Part shown: positions 31,977 through 41,575 of the stretch, in pieces
Layout: the number at the start of each line of letters is the position of its first letter
Numbering within the stretch: the stretch's first letter is position 1
Source of the DNA: Burkholderia lata
GTDB lineage: Bacteria > Pseudomonadota > Gammaproteobacteria > Burkholderiales > Burkholderiaceae
Reading direction: 5' to 3'
Assembly (NCBI RefSeq): GCF_902499335.1
Contig: NZ_CABVQK010000022.1
Span: 1 to 64,000 of the forward strand
Length of the DNA stretch: 64,000 nt
The notes under the pieces: model-generated
The model's database searches: none
What the model was told of the DNA's origin: nothing
The model's input: only the letters and a program-made list of their open reading frames with translations
Position numbers and translations under genes: made by a program

Positions 31977-34166
31977 ATGCCATCCCGTCGAACGCCCCGC
32001 CGCGCCCGGACCCTGCGTCCGTGGCACACGAGCCTGCCTGCCCTGATCACCCTGTGCGTCGCGAGCGGCACGCAGGCATCCGCCGCCGAACGCGCCGGCG
32101 CAGAGCCGGCCGCCCCTGCATCCACCTCTGCGCCGGCGACACCGGCCGCGCGCGAACTCCCGGCCATCAGCGTCAGCGCATCGGCAACCGTCGATCCGAC
32201 GGTCGGCTATCAGCCGCGCACCACGAGCATCGCAGGCGGCGACAACCGTTCGATCAAGGAGATTCCGCAATCGGTCGCGGTGGTCAGCAGCAGCGTGATG
32301 CAGGACCAGCAGGCACGCTCGCTCGACGACGTGCTCGGCAACATCAGCGGCGTCACGCAGACCAACACGCTCGGCGGCACGCGCGACGCGTTCATCAAGC
32401 GCGGCTTCGGGTCGAACAACGACGGCTCCGTGCTCGTCGACGGCGTGCGCACGCCGGTGCTGCACAGCTACCTCGCGACGATCGACCGCGTCGAAGTGCT
32501 GAAGGGCCCGGCGTCGTTGCTCTACGGGATGCAGGATCCGGGCGGCGTGATCAACCTCGTCACGCGCAAGCCGGAAGACACGTTCGGCGGCTCGATCTCG
32601 GCCTCGCGCACGAGCCACGGCGGCAGCAGCGCGACGTTCGATCTCACGGGCCCGCTCGGCAAGCCGGGCCAGGTCGCGGGCGGCACGCTCGCGTTCCGGC
32701 TAACCGGGCAATACGACACGAGCCGCTACTGGCGCAGCTTCGGCCGCCAGCGCGACGCGCTGATCGCGCCTGCGCTGTCGTGGCACGACGCGAACACGTC
32801 GATCGATGTCAGCTACCAGTACGTCGACTACACGACGCCGTTCGATCGCGGCACCGTGCTCGTGAACGGCCAGCTCGACGATGCGCTGCGCTATCGCCGC
32901 TACGAGGAAGCATGGTCGCAGAGCAACGGCATCCAGGAAACGCTGCGCGCGCGCGTCGAGCACCGCTTTTCCGATGCGTGGCGCGTGCGTGCAACCTACG
33001 GCTGGGGTCGCGATCGCTACGACCAAACCATCACCCGCGCCACCGCATTCAACAGCACGACCGGCGCATTGACGCGCTCGTCCGATGCGAACCTCGGGCG
33101 CAACGATTCCGACCAGATCGCGACGCTCGGCCTGCTCGGCAACGTGACGCTCGCCGGGATGAACCACGCGATCTACATCGGCGGTGAATACGAGCGGCAG
33201 CGCAGCTTCCGCGGCGACACGATCCGCGGCAAGGCGACCAAGGGCTTCAATCTGTACGACCCCGTGTACGACCTGCTCGCGCCGGGCGGCACGCCCAACC
33301 CGAAGCAGAGCGATTCGCGCTCGGTGGTCCATGCGTATTCGACGATCGTGCAGGACTCGGTGAAGCTCACCGACCGGCTCACGGCGGTAGGCGGGCTGCG
33401 CTGGGAAAACTGGCAGCAGGAATCGGGGATGGGGCGGCCGTTCGTGTTCGCCGACCGCTCGCGCGGCACCGTGTGGCTGCCGCAGTTCGGGCTCGCGTAT
33501 GCGCTCACGCCGGCGCTGACCGCCTACGCGAACGTGAGCCGCTCGTTCAAGTCGAACGTCGCCACGAACGTCGCGGCGCCGCTCGCGCCGGAATACGGCC
33601 GCGTGCTCGAGGCCGGGCTGAAGTTCAGCCTGAAGCCCGCGATCACCGGCACGCTCGCGGTCTACCAGATCGACAAGCGCAACGTCGCGGTCACGGTGGG
33701 CGACCTCACGTCGACGATCGGCACCGCGCGCTCGCGCGGGATCGAACTCGACGTCGCGGGGCAGATCACGCGCCACCTGAGCGTGATCGGCAGCTACGCC
33801 TATACGAACGCAAACGACCGCGACAGCAACACGCCGCTCGTCAACGTTGCGCGCCACACGGGCAGCCTGTTCGCGGTGTACGACACGGCGATCGCGAACC
33901 TGCCCGGCCGCTGGCGCTTCGGCGGCGGCGCACGTCTCGTCGGCGCACGCTCCGGCGACACCGCGAACAGCTTCACGCTGCCCGGCTACGTGACCGTCGA
34001 CGCATTCGCAGCCTACGAAACGACGATCGGGAAATTCCCTACGCGCTTCCAGCTCAACGTGAAGAATCTGCTCGACAAGACCTACTACCCGTCGAGCAAC
34101 ACCAACCTGATCGTCGCGGTCGGCGAGCCGCGGCTCGTCACGCTGACGACGACGGTGTCGTTCTGA
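31977..34166 (+). CDS. TonB-dependent siderophore receptor
   Basis: 729 residues. An Arg-rich N-terminus and signal sequence (to about ASA) lead to a TonB-box-like ELPAISVSA, a plug domain (IKEIPQSVAVVSSSVMQDQQARSLDDVLGNISGV; RVEVLKGPASLLYGMQDPGGVINLVTRKP) and a 22-strand barrel ending in a terminal Phe (TTTVSF). The FhuA/FoxA-type arrangement and the Fur box upstream indicate ferric-siderophore uptake. No siderophore biosynthesis or ABC transporter gene is nearby, so it may take up a xenosiderophore. Confidence 0.93.
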   Translation: MPSRRTPRRARTLRPWHTSLPALITLCVASGTQASAAERAGAEPAAPASTSAPATPAARELPAISVSASATVDPTVGYQPRTTSIAGGDNRSIKEIPQSVAVVSSSVMQDQQARSLDDVLGNISGVTQTNTLGGTRDAFIKRGFGSNNDGSVLVDGVRTPVLHSYLATIDRVEVLKGPASLLYGMQDPGGVINLVTRKPEDTFGGSISASRTSHGGSSATFDLTGPLGKPGQVAGGTLAFRLTGQYDTSRYWRSFGRQRDALIAPALSWHDANTSIDVSYQYVDYTTPFDRGTVLVNGQLDDALRYRRYEEAWSQSNGIQETLRARVEHRFSDAWRVRATYGWGRDRYDQTITRATAFNSTTGALTRSSDANLGRNDSDQIATLGLLGNVTLAGMNHAIYIGGEYERQRSFRGDTIRGKATKGFNLYDPVYDLLAPGGTPNPKQSDSRSVVHAYSTIVQDSVKLTDRLTAVGGLRWENWQQESGMGRPFVFADRSRGTVWLPQFGLAYALTPALTAYANVSRSFKSNVATNVAAPLAPEYGRVLEAGLKFSLKPAITGTLAVYQIDKRNVAVTVGDLTSTIGTARSRGIELDVAGQITRHLSVIGSYAYTNANDRDSNTPLVNVARHTGSLFAVYDTAIANLPGRWRFGGGARLVGARSGDTANSFTLPGYVTVDAFAAYETTIGKFPTRFQLNVKNLLDKTYYPSSNTNLIVAVGEPRLVTLTTTVSF

Positions 34167-34202
34167 CCGCCATCGTGCGGCCGGCCGCGGTTTGGCGCGC
34201 GG

Positions 34203-35492
34203 CTAGTCCGCCGTGGGCGGACAGACCCGGTAGAACACGATGCTGCACAACGCGAGGAATCCGGCCAGGATGGTCATGCCGATCCGCAGGCCCGCATAGC
34301 CGATGATCGTCGCGCCGAGGATGCCGGACAGGCTCCCGCACGCATTGATCAGCGCGAAGCCGGCCGCGGCCGCCGGGCCGGACAGCACGCGCCCCGGCAG
34401 CGTCCAGTAGATCGGCATCAGCGACAGGATGCCCGATGTCGCGACGGTCAACATCACCAGGGCGAGCCAGAAGTTGTCGTGCGCAATCGTCGCGACGAAC
34501 AAGCCGATCGCGGCCAGCGCGACGGGTATCACGCCGTGCCGGCGCAACCGCCCGGATTGCTCCGCGCGTTTCGCGTTCACGTACATGCAGATGGCGGCCA
34601 CGCCGAACGGGATGGCGGTCAGCAGCCCGACCGTCAGGCTGTTCGCCACCCCCGCATCGTGAAACAGCGTCGGCATCCAGAACGTCAGTCCGTAGAACCC
34701 GGTGTTGAACAGGATCATCACGACGATCAGCGCGTAGATCTTCGGCGACCGGAATGCATCGGCCACGCGATGCGACTTGACGGCCGCCTCCTTCGCGACG
34801 TTCGCCTCGATGATCTGCTTCTCGCGCGCGCTCAGCCAGTCCACGTCGGCCGGACTGTTTCGCAGCAGCATCAGGATGACGACGCCCAGCACCACCGACG
34901 GCAGCCCTTCGATCAGGAACAGCCACTGCCACCCGCGGATGCCCGCCACGCCGTTCATCGTCTCCATGATCGCGCCGGACAGCGGCGCGCCGAACACGAC
35001 GGCGACCGGCAACGCCATCAGGAACAGCGAATACATGCCGCTTTGGCGCCGGGCCGGCAGCCACGTGTTCGTGTAGTACATGACGCCCGGGACGAAGCCG
35101 GCCTCACAGACGCCCAGCAGGAACCGCAGCGAATAGAACGCGGCCTCGTTCCTCGAGAAGATCATCAGGATCGACACGATCCCCCAGGTGATCATGATCC
35201 GCGCGATCCATGCCCGCGCGCCGACACGTCGCAGGATCAGGTTGCTCGGGATCTCGAACAGCATGTAGCCCCAGAAGAACACGCTCGCACCGAGTGCGAA
35301 CGACGCATTCGTCAGACCGAAATCGGCCGCCATCTGCAGTTTCGCGAACCCGATGTTGACGCGGTCCAGGTAGGACATGATGAAACCGAGAAAGAACAGC
35401 GGAACGATCCTCAGTATCACTTTCCGGTACAACGCATCTTCGTTCCGTGCCTCGATGCCTGCGTCCAGCGCAAGCGCGACATCCGCCCTCAT
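34203..35492 (-). CDS. MFS transporter (ACS family), sugar-acid type
   Basis: 429 residues from the ATG at 35492, with GGGAGAA upstream. Twelve hydrophobic segments with the anion:cation symporter signature YLDRVNIGFAKLQM, the EIPSNLILRRVGAR loop and the central CEAGFVPGVMYYTNTWLP. Relatives carry tartrate, phthalate, galactonate or hydroxyphenylacetate. It is the last gene of the minus-strand sugar-acid operon (85 bp after the Ldh-family reductase), so it most likely imports an aldonate or uronate. Confidence 0.88.
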   Translation of the reverse strand: MRADVALALDAGIEARNEDALYRKVILRIVPLFFLGFIMSYLDRVNIGFAKLQMAADFGLTNASFALGASVFFWGYMLFEIPSNLILRRVGARAWIARIMITWGIVSILMIFSRNEAAFYSLRFLLGVCEAGFVPGVMYYTNTWLPARRQSGMYSLFLMALPVAVVFGAPLSGAIMETMNGVAGIRGWQWLFLIEGLPSVVLGVVILMLLRNSPADVDWLSAREKQIIEANVAKEAAVKSHRVADAFRSPKIYALIVVMILFNTGFYGLTFWMPTLFHDAGVANSLTVGLLTAIPFGVAAICMYVNAKRAEQSGRLRRHGVIPVALAAIGLFVATIAHDNFWLALVMLTVATSGILSLMPIYWTLPGRVLSGPAAAAGFALINACGSLSGILGATIIGYAGLRIGMTILAGFLALCSIVFYRVCPPTAD

Positions 35493-35577
35493 GGTCAGTT
35501 CTCCCGATGAAAGCAAGCGTCCTTGCAGCAATGGGTTCGATCCGTCGGTTCGTGCCGGCGTGGCCGCCGTCGTGTCG

Positions 35578-36612
35578 TCAGCGATGCGGCGGTGCCCGGC
35601 GCTCCGCGAGCGCGAGCACGTCGGCCCAGATTCCGTCGTCGACGGCGATACCGTGCTGCCGCTGTTCGATCCGGGTGCGCAGCGCGCTCTGCCCCGGATA
35701 AAGCACTTCGCTGCTGTCTTCCGCGAGCTCGGACGCGTTCACGTAGTCCGCCACGCCGTCGGCCACATGGTTCGTGAACGCTTCGCCGCCGAGCTTGCGC
35801 GGGTCGATCACGATGAAGACCTGCGAGCACCCGGTGCAGCTTCCCTGCTGAATCGCATCGATCCCGTTCGTCGCGAGCCCTTCGGACAGCACCGCCGCGA
35901 GCACGTCGAGCATGATCGCGAAACCCGAACCCTTCCAGTAGCCCATCGGCAAAATGCGCATCGACGCCTCGATCGGGCCGGGCTCGGCGGTCAGCTTCCC
36001 GCTGCTGTCGAAGCCTGCCGGAAACGGCATGTTCCTCCCCTTGAGGCGGGTGGCCTGCAGCTTGCCGTACGAGTACTGCGACATCGCCATGTCGAGCACG
36101 ATATGGCCGCGCTCGCGCGGCACCGCCATCACGAACGGGTTGTTGCCGACGCGCGTATTCTTGCCGCCCCAGCCCGGCATGCAGGATTCGGTGTTGGTCC
36201 AGCAGATCGCGATGTAGCCGCGCTCGGCAGCGTGCCAGCCATAGGTGCCGCCCCGCATCCAGTGGGTTGCATTACGCATCGCCACGATGCCGACACCCTG
36301 CTCGTCGGCGATATCGATGGCCCGGTCGGTCGCGGACAGCGCGTTGAGAATGCCCGGGCCGCGATGGCCGTCGCAGACCTCGATCGCACCGAATTGCTTG
36401 ACGCGCTCACGCACGCCGTCAAGGTTCACCCACCCGTTGTCCAGATAGTCGACGAATCGTGCGACGCGATTGATGCCGTGCGAATTGACGCCGTCGCAGG
36501 TCGATTCGGTATGCACCCGCGCGCAAATCTCGGCGTCGCGTTCGCGCATGCCGGCATGCACGAGCGCCGCATGGATCGCACGCTGCATGTCTTCGAAGGG
36601 AATCCGGGTCAC
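35578..36612 (-). CDS. Ldh-family NAD(P)H reductase (YiaK-like)
   Basis: 344 residues, GTG start with AGGAG 9 bases upstream. It belongs to the malate/L-lactate dehydrogenase family with its own fold: SHGINRVARFVDY near residue 45, VGIVAMRNATHWMRGGTYGWHAAERGYI, and DMAMSQYSYGKLQ. E. coli YiaK, a 2,3-diketo-L-gulonate reductase, is the closest described relative I recall; others reduce ureidoglycolate or delta1-piperideine. In a sugar-acid cluster a diketo-aldonate substrate is most likely. Confidence 0.85.
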   Translation of the reverse strand: MTRIPFEDMQRAIHAALVHAGMRERDAEICARVHTESTCDGVNSHGINRVARFVDYLDNGWVNLDGVRERVKQFGAIEVCDGHRGPGILNALSATDRAIDIADEQGVGIVAMRNATHWMRGGTYGWHAAERGYIAICWTNTESCMPGWGGKNTRVGNNPFVMAVPRERGHIVLDMAMSQYSYGKLQATRLKGRNMPFPAGFDSSGKLTAEPGPIEASMRILPMGYWKGSGFAIMLDVLAAVLSEGLATNGIDAIQQGSCTGCSQVFIVIDPRKLGGEAFTNHVADGVADYVNASELAEDSSEVLYPGQSALRTRIEQRQHGIAVDDGIWADVLALAERRAPPHR

Positions 36613-36791
36613 GGTGCATGTCTCCTGATGGTGGATATCGATGTGTTCGATCCCGAACCTGCCCCCGATGCGGCGCGCGGGATTCGCACCGCCCTGGCCC
36701 GTCGCCGGCGAGCGATCGCGTCATGCGGCCGGTGCGGCGCGACACGCGCGACACGCTCCGGCCGGCGACACGAAACGGGATGGAACCGCGA

Positions 36792-37823
36792 TCAGCCGCC
36801 CGAGAAATCGAGCAGGATCTTGCAGCTTTCCGCCGGATTGCGTTCCGCCATGTCGAACGCGTGCGCGACATCGCGAAAGCCCACCTTGTGCGTGACGATA
36901 TGCTCGGGCTCGATCAGCCCGCGGGCGATCCAGTCGATCACCTGCGGGAACATCGCGCAGTTCAGCCGCGACGCCGCGAGCGTCAGCTCCTTCTTCGTCA
37001 GCTCGGCCTGCACGATCGCCGACGGTTCCGATGAAAAACCGAGCACGCCGATCCGGCCGGCCGGCGCGGCGATCCGCACGGCCTCCTCGAGAATCGACGG
37101 ATGGCACACGGCATCGAAGATCAGCGTCGGGCCGCCGTCGACGCCGCGCCGTTCCAGCGCGTCGGGCAGCGACTCGACGGTCGTGTTGATGATCTCGTCC
37201 TCCGCCGCGCCGCACTTGCGCGCGAGCTGCAGCCGCGCATCGAGCCGGTCGGTGATGAACGCGCGGATGCCGTACACGCGCTTGAGCACCTGCAGGATCG
37301 TCAGCCCGACGGTGCCGGCGCCGTAGATCAGCGCGACATCGCCCGGCAGCACGCCGGTGCGCGACGTCGCGTTCGCGGCCACCGCGAACGGCTCGACGAT
37401 CGCGGCGCAGGTATCGGCGATCGCTTCCGGAATCCGGTACGCATTGCCGGCCGGCACGCACGTGTACTGGCTGAAGCCGCCGTCGCGATGCACGCCGAGC
37501 ACGGTCAGGTGGCGGCACACGTTGCGGCGGCCGATCGTGCACGCGTGGCAATGCCCGCAGCTGATCACCGGGTCGACCGCGACGGTCTCGCCGAGCCGTG
37601 CGGCATCGACGCCCGCGCCGACCGACTCGATCGTGCCGACGAACTCGTGGCCGATGATGCGCGGGTACGACACGAACGGATTCTTGCCGTGAAAGATGTG
37701 CAGGTCCGACCCGCAGATGCCCGCATAGCGCACCTTCACGCGCACTTCGCCGGCGGCGGGCACGGGCAGCGGAACCTCACGCACGCCCATGCTGTTCGGA
37801 CGATCGACAACGACACTCAACAT
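36792..37823 (-). CDS. Zinc-dependent alcohol dehydrogenase (RspB/LgoD-like)
   Basis: 343 residues from the ATG at 37823, with AAGGAGAG upstream. Medium-chain dehydrogenase: catalytic zinc site CGSDLHIFHG and GHEFVG, structural zinc cysteines in CGHCHACTIGRRNVC, and NAD loop IYGAGTVGLTILQ. Pairing with a ManD/RspA gene reproduces the E. coli rspA-rspB order; related enzymes oxidise L-galactonate, L-gulonate or similar aldonates at one hydroxyl. It probably feeds the keto-acid pathway with the ManD-like enzyme. Confidence 0.88.
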   Translation of the reverse strand: MLSVVVDRPNSMGVREVPLPVPAAGEVRVKVRYAGICGSDLHIFHGKNPFVSYPRIIGHEFVGTIESVGAGVDAARLGETVAVDPVISCGHCHACTIGRRNVCRHLTVLGVHRDGGFSQYTCVPAGNAYRIPEAIADTCAAIVEPFAVAANATSRTGVLPGDVALIYGAGTVGLTILQVLKRVYGIRAFITDRLDARLQLARKCGAAEDEIINTTVESLPDALERRGVDGGPTLIFDAVCHPSILEEAVRIAAPAGRIGVLGFSSEPSAIVQAELTKKELTLAASRLNCAMFPQVIDWIARGLIEPEHIVTHKVGFRDVAHAFDMAERNPAESCKILLDFSGG

Positions 37824-37852
37824 TTCGTTTCTCTCCTTCTGATCTTCGGCGC

Positions 37853-39061
37853 TTACCAGTTCCACATCGAGCCGTCGCGCAGCCGGGCGACCGGCAGGTA
37901 CGCGCGCTCGTACGGATATTTCGCGGCCAGCGTCTCGTCGATGTCGACGCCGAGGCCCGGCACGTCGTCCATCACGAGATAGCCGTCCTCGAATCGGTAG
38001 CTGTGCGGAAACACTTCATCGGTCAGCGGGCTGTGCGGCATCAGCTCCTGGATGCCGAAGTTCGGCGCCCACAGCCCGAAGTTCACGGCCGCCGCCATGC
38101 AGACGGGCGACAGGTCGGTCGCGCCGTGGAAACCGGTGCGCACCTGGTACATCGCCGCGTAGTCGGCGATGCGCCGCACGTGCGTGATGCCGCCCGCATG
38201 CACGATCGTCGCGCGGATGTAGTCGATCAGCTGGTCGCGGATCAGGTCCTTGCAATCCCAGATCGAGTTGAACACCTCGCCGACCGCGAGCGGCGTCGTC
38301 GTGTGCTGGCGGATCAGGCGGAATGCGTCCTGGTTCTCCGCGGGCGTCGCATCCTCGAGCCAGAACAGCCGGTGCGGCTCGAGATCGCGGCCGAGCCGCG
38401 CGGCCTCGATCGGCGTGAGGCGGTGATGCGCGTCGTGCAGCAGGTGCGGCGCATCGCCGACCGCGTCGCGCACCTTGCGGAACAGTTCCGGCGTGTGGCG
38501 CAGGTAGAGCGCGGTGTCCCACGGCTCCTCGGGCGGCAACCCCTTCTCGGCGGGCTCGTATGCGCCTGCGGTCTTGCCGACGCCGTACACCTTGTCGAGC
38601 CCCGGCACGCCCGATTGCACGCGGATCGCACGGTAGCCTTCCTCGATGTGCGCGCGCACCGCGTCGACCGCTTCTTCATGATCGCGCCCGTTCGCGTGGC
38701 CGTACACCATCAGCCCGTCGCGGCTCTTGCCGCCGAGCAGCTGATAGACGGGCATGCCCGCGAGCTTGCCCTTGATATCCCACAGCGCCATGTCGATCGC
38801 CGCGATCGCCGTCATCGTCACGGGCCCGCGCCGCCAGTACGCGCCGCGATACAGGTATTGCCAGATGTCCTCGATGTTGCGCGGGTCGCGGCCGACGAGG
38901 CACGGGAACACGTGGTCTTCCAGGTACGCGCGCACCGCGAGCTCGCGCCCGTTGAGCGTCGCGTCGCCGAGGCCGTACACGCCTTCATCGGTCACGATCT
39001 TCACCGTCACGAAGTTCCGGCCCGGACACGTGACGATGGTCTGCAAGCGTTCGATTTTCAC
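37853..39061 (-). CDS. manD: Enolase-superfamily dehydratase, D-mannonate dehydratase (ManD/RspA type)
   Basis: 402 residues, GTG start with GGAGGAG close upstream. The N-terminal capping domain and TIM barrel are complete: AYWRRGPVTMTAIAAIDMALWDIKGKLAG, then AIRVQSG, LLHDAHHRLTP (metal ligand region), FWLEDATPAEN, VGEVFNSIWDC and ATIVHAGGITHVRRI. This matches the ManD/RspA subgroup, which dehydrates D-mannonate to 2-keto-3-deoxygluconate; some members prefer gluconate or are nearly inactive. Located between a GntR regulator and an RspB-like dehydrogenase, so a hexuronate/aldonate role is well supported. Confidence 0.9.
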   Translation of the reverse strand: MKIERLQTIVTCPGRNFVTVKIVTDEGVYGLGDATLNGRELAVRAYLEDHVFPCLVGRDPRNIEDIWQYLYRGAYWRRGPVTMTAIAAIDMALWDIKGKLAGMPVYQLLGGKSRDGLMVYGHANGRDHEEAVDAVRAHIEEGYRAIRVQSGVPGLDKVYGVGKTAGAYEPAEKGLPPEEPWDTALYLRHTPELFRKVRDAVGDAPHLLHDAHHRLTPIEAARLGRDLEPHRLFWLEDATPAENQDAFRLIRQHTTTPLAVGEVFNSIWDCKDLIRDQLIDYIRATIVHAGGITHVRRIADYAAMYQVRTGFHGATDLSPVCMAAAVNFGLWAPNFGIQELMPHSPLTDEVFPHSYRFEDGYLVMDDVPGLGVDIDETLAAKYPYERAYLPVARLRDGSMWNW

Positions 39062-39082
39062 TGCGCTCCTCCAGCGGGCGTT

Positions 39083-39814
39083 TCAGTCGACAAAGTAATG
39101 GGGCGCGCGGCTGCGCACTTCCGGCAGATGCGAGCCGATCCGGTCGACGTGCATCGCGACCGATGCACCGAGCAGCGCCATGTTGCGCGACGCGATGTGC
39201 GCGAGGATCTGTTCGTGTTCCTGCAGCGCGCGGCGCGCGTGATCCTCGACGCGGTCGAGCAGCAGCCAGCGCACGCGGTCGAACTGGCGCTTCATCGGCT
39301 GCAGCATTTCCCACACGTGGGGCCGGCCCGCGAACGCGAACATCCGGCCGTGCATCGCCTCGTCGAGATCGAAGAACGCTTCGACGTCGCCGGCCGCCAC
39401 GGCCTCGCGCTGCGCGTCGATGATCCGCGACAGCTCCGCGAGCTGCGCCGGCGTGATCTTCTGCGCGAGCTCGACATGGTTCGCGCATTCGAGCGTGCTG
39501 CGCGCGAAGCGCCCTTCCTCGAGGATCGACACCGGAATCGGCGCGACCAGCGTGCCGACCTTCCGGATGATCTGCACGAGCCGCTCGTCGGCGAGCTGCG
39601 CGAATGCTTCGCGCACCGGCGTGCGGCTGACCTTGATCGTGGTGGAGATCACCGCCTCCGACAGCGCGGTGCGCGGCGGCAGCGCGCCGCGCACGATCGC
39701 GTGGCGCAGCAGCGCATGCACCTGCTCCGTATATGACCGGCTCTCGTCCAGCGAGAACCCCTGCAACGCCGTGACCACGACGTCCGCTTCTTCCAGTGCT
39801 GCCGTTTCGCTCAT
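39083..39814 (-). CDS. GntR-family regulator, FadR/FCD subfamily
   Basis: 243 residues from the ATG at 39814. N-terminal winged helix: YTEQVHALLRHAIVRGALPPRTALSEAVISTTIKVSRTPVREAFAQLADERLVQ. The C-terminal FCD ligand domain has ELSRIIDAQREAVAAGDVEAFFDLDEAMHGRMFAFAG with likely metal-binding Asp/His residues. It heads the minus-strand sugar-acid operon (ManD 21 bp downstream) and diverges from the uxuB-like gene; two TACCATGGTA sites in between are its probable operators. Ligand likely a hexuronate or aldonate. Confidence 0.88.
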   Translation of the reverse strand: MSETAALEEADVVVTALQGFSLDESRSYTEQVHALLRHAIVRGALPPRTALSEAVISTTIKVSRTPVREAFAQLADERLVQIIRKVGTLVAPIPVSILEEGRFARSTLECANHVELAQKITPAQLAELSRIIDAQREAVAAGDVEAFFDLDEAMHGRMFAFAGRPHVWEMLQPMKRQFDRVRWLLLDRVEDHARRALQEHEQILAHIASRNMALLGASVAMHVDRIGSHLPEVRSRAPHYFVD

Positions 39815-39846
39815 GGTTGCGATTGATCCGACTCGATATCGATGAC

Positions 39847-39856
39847 TACCATGGTA
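39847..39856. promoter_or_regulatory. GntR operator candidate 1 (TACCATGGTA)
   Basis: A perfect 10-bp palindrome, followed by CA as in its twin, 32 bp upstream of the regulator gene start. GntR/FCD operators are short palindromes of this kind. Confidence 0.65.
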
Positions 39857-39942
39857 CATAAGCCACCGGATTCAGGCGATCTAGCGTTTACACCGATAAC
39901 TTCCCGTTAAAAGTCGAAATAACCTGCACACACCTCGACATC

Positions 39943-39952
39943 TACCATGGTA
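39943..39952. promoter_or_regulatory. GntR operator candidate 2 (TACCATGGTA)
   Basis: Same palindrome as at 39847, again followed by CA, 19 bp before the uxuB-like start. The two copies are 96 bp apart, near nine helical turns, which would allow looping across the divergent promoters. Confidence 0.65.
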
Positions 39953-39971
39953 CAAGCCGCTGTCAAACGTC

Positions 39972-41435
39972 ATGCCATCCGCCCCCGATTTCCTGCGCAC
40001 CGCGCCGCCCGGCACGCGCCGCCCCGGTTATGACCGGCAGGCGGTCCGCACCGGCATCGTCCATCTCGGCCTCGGCGCGTTCCATCGCGCGCACCAGGCG
40101 CTGCATACCGAAACGGTGCTCGAACAAGGCGACCTCCGCTGGGGGATCGTCGGCGTCGAACTGCGGCGGCGCCATACCGTCGATCTGCTCGCCGCGCAGG
40201 ATCACCTGTACACGGTGACCGAACGCGACGGCCACGGCGCGCGCACGCGGATCGTCGGCGCGGTGCACGGCGCGCTGTTCGCGCCCGAATCGCTGCCCGC
40301 GCTGCTGGCGCTGATCGCCGATCCGGCCGTGTCGATCGTCAGCCTGACCGTGACCGAGAAAGGTTATTGCCGCCGCCCCGGCGGCGGGCTCGATGCCGAC
40401 GATCCCGCGATTCGTCAGGATCTCGCGACGCCCGACGCGCCGCGCACTGCACTCGGCGTGATCGCGGCCGGCCTGCGCCTGCGGCCGGCCCATGCGCCGC
40501 TGACCGTCGTCTGCTGCGACAACATGACGTCGAACGGCGACACGCTGCGCGCGCTGCTGATCGACTACGCGGAACGCATCGACGGCGCGCTCGCGCGGCG
40601 TATCCGCGACGACGTCGCGTTCCCGAACAGCATGGTCGACCGGATCGTGCCGGCCGCGACGCCCGAATCGCTCGACTGGGCGCACGCGCATCTCGGGGCA
40701 CGCGACGCGGCCGCGATCGTCTGCGAGCCGTTCTCGCAATGGGTGCTCGAGGATCGCTTCGCCGGCCCGCGCCCGCGCTGGGAAGACGCCGGCGCGCACC
40801 TCGTCGGCGACGTACGGCCCTACGAAACGATGAAGCTGCGGCTGCTGAACGGCTCGCATTCGGCGATCGCGTATGCGGGGCAGTTACGCGGCCGCGCGAC
40901 CGTGTCCGACGCGATGGCCGATCCGGCGATCGCGGCGCTCGTCGACGGTGTGATGACGCGTGACCTGCTCGCGACCGTCGACGTGCCGTCCGGTTACGAC
41001 GCGCATGGCTATTGCGCGACGCTCGTGCAGCGCTTCCGCAATCCGACGCTCGCGCATCGCACCGAACAAATCGCCATGGACGGCACGCAGAAGGTGCCGC
41101 TGCGCTGGCTGCCCGCGCTCGGCGAAAGCGCGGCGGCCGGTGTCGAGCGCCCGTACCTCGAACGCGCGCTCGCGCTGTGGCTGCACTACCTCGCCACCGC
41201 GCAGGACGAATCGGGTCGGCCGCTCACGATCAGCGATCCGGGTGCCGCCGCGCTCGGCGCGACGTTGTCGGCGGCCGGCGATGCCGCCGATGCGGTTCGA
41301 GCCGCCCTCGGCAGCACCGCGCTTGCCGGCTCGACCGCGTGGCCCGATGCATTGATCGCGCGTATCGGTGCGCACCTGTCGACGCTGCGCGCGCACGGCA
41401 CCGACGCGTTGCTCGCACCGTTGCACGCGCGCTGA
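39972..41435 (+). CDS. uxuB: Mannitol dehydrogenase family oxidoreductase, D-mannonate/fructuronate type
   Basis: 487 residues, the usual length. The N-terminal NAD-binding domain opens RTGIVHLGLGAFHRAHQALHTE; then VVCCDNMTSNGDTLRALL, FPNSMVDRIVPA and the catalytic segment ETMKLRLLNGSHSAIAYAG with the conserved Lys and Asn/His. UxuB enzymes interconvert fructuronate and D-mannonate, which matches the ManD dehydratase encoded divergently. D-arabinitol or mannitol dehydrogenase activity cannot be excluded from sequence. Confidence 0.85.
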   Translation: MPSAPDFLRTAPPGTRRPGYDRQAVRTGIVHLGLGAFHRAHQALHTETVLEQGDLRWGIVGVELRRRHTVDLLAAQDHLYTVTERDGHGARTRIVGAVHGALFAPESLPALLALIADPAVSIVSLTVTEKGYCRRPGGGLDADDPAIRQDLATPDAPRTALGVIAAGLRLRPAHAPLTVVCCDNMTSNGDTLRALLIDYAERIDGALARRIRDDVAFPNSMVDRIVPAATPESLDWAHAHLGARDAAAIVCEPFSQWVLEDRFAGPRPRWEDAGAHLVGDVRPYETMKLRLLNGSHSAIAYAGQLRGRATVSDAMADPAIAALVDGVMTRDLLATVDVPSGYDAHGYCATLVQRFRNPTLAHRTEQIAMDGTQKVPLRWLPALGESAAAGVERPYLERALALWLHYLATAQDESGRPLTISDPGAAALGATLSAAGDAADAVRAALGSTALAGSTAWPDALIARIGAHLSTLRAHGTDALLAPLHAR

Positions 41436-41575
41436 ACGACCGCTTTCCCCGGTTCGCGCGCACCCGACGCGAACCGCGCAATACCGCTTCGCAGCCCGCC
41501 GATACAGAGACCGGCGCGGCAAACGATCGACGAGACAACCATGACGGCCGGCCCACCGGCACGAAGGAGACGGAC

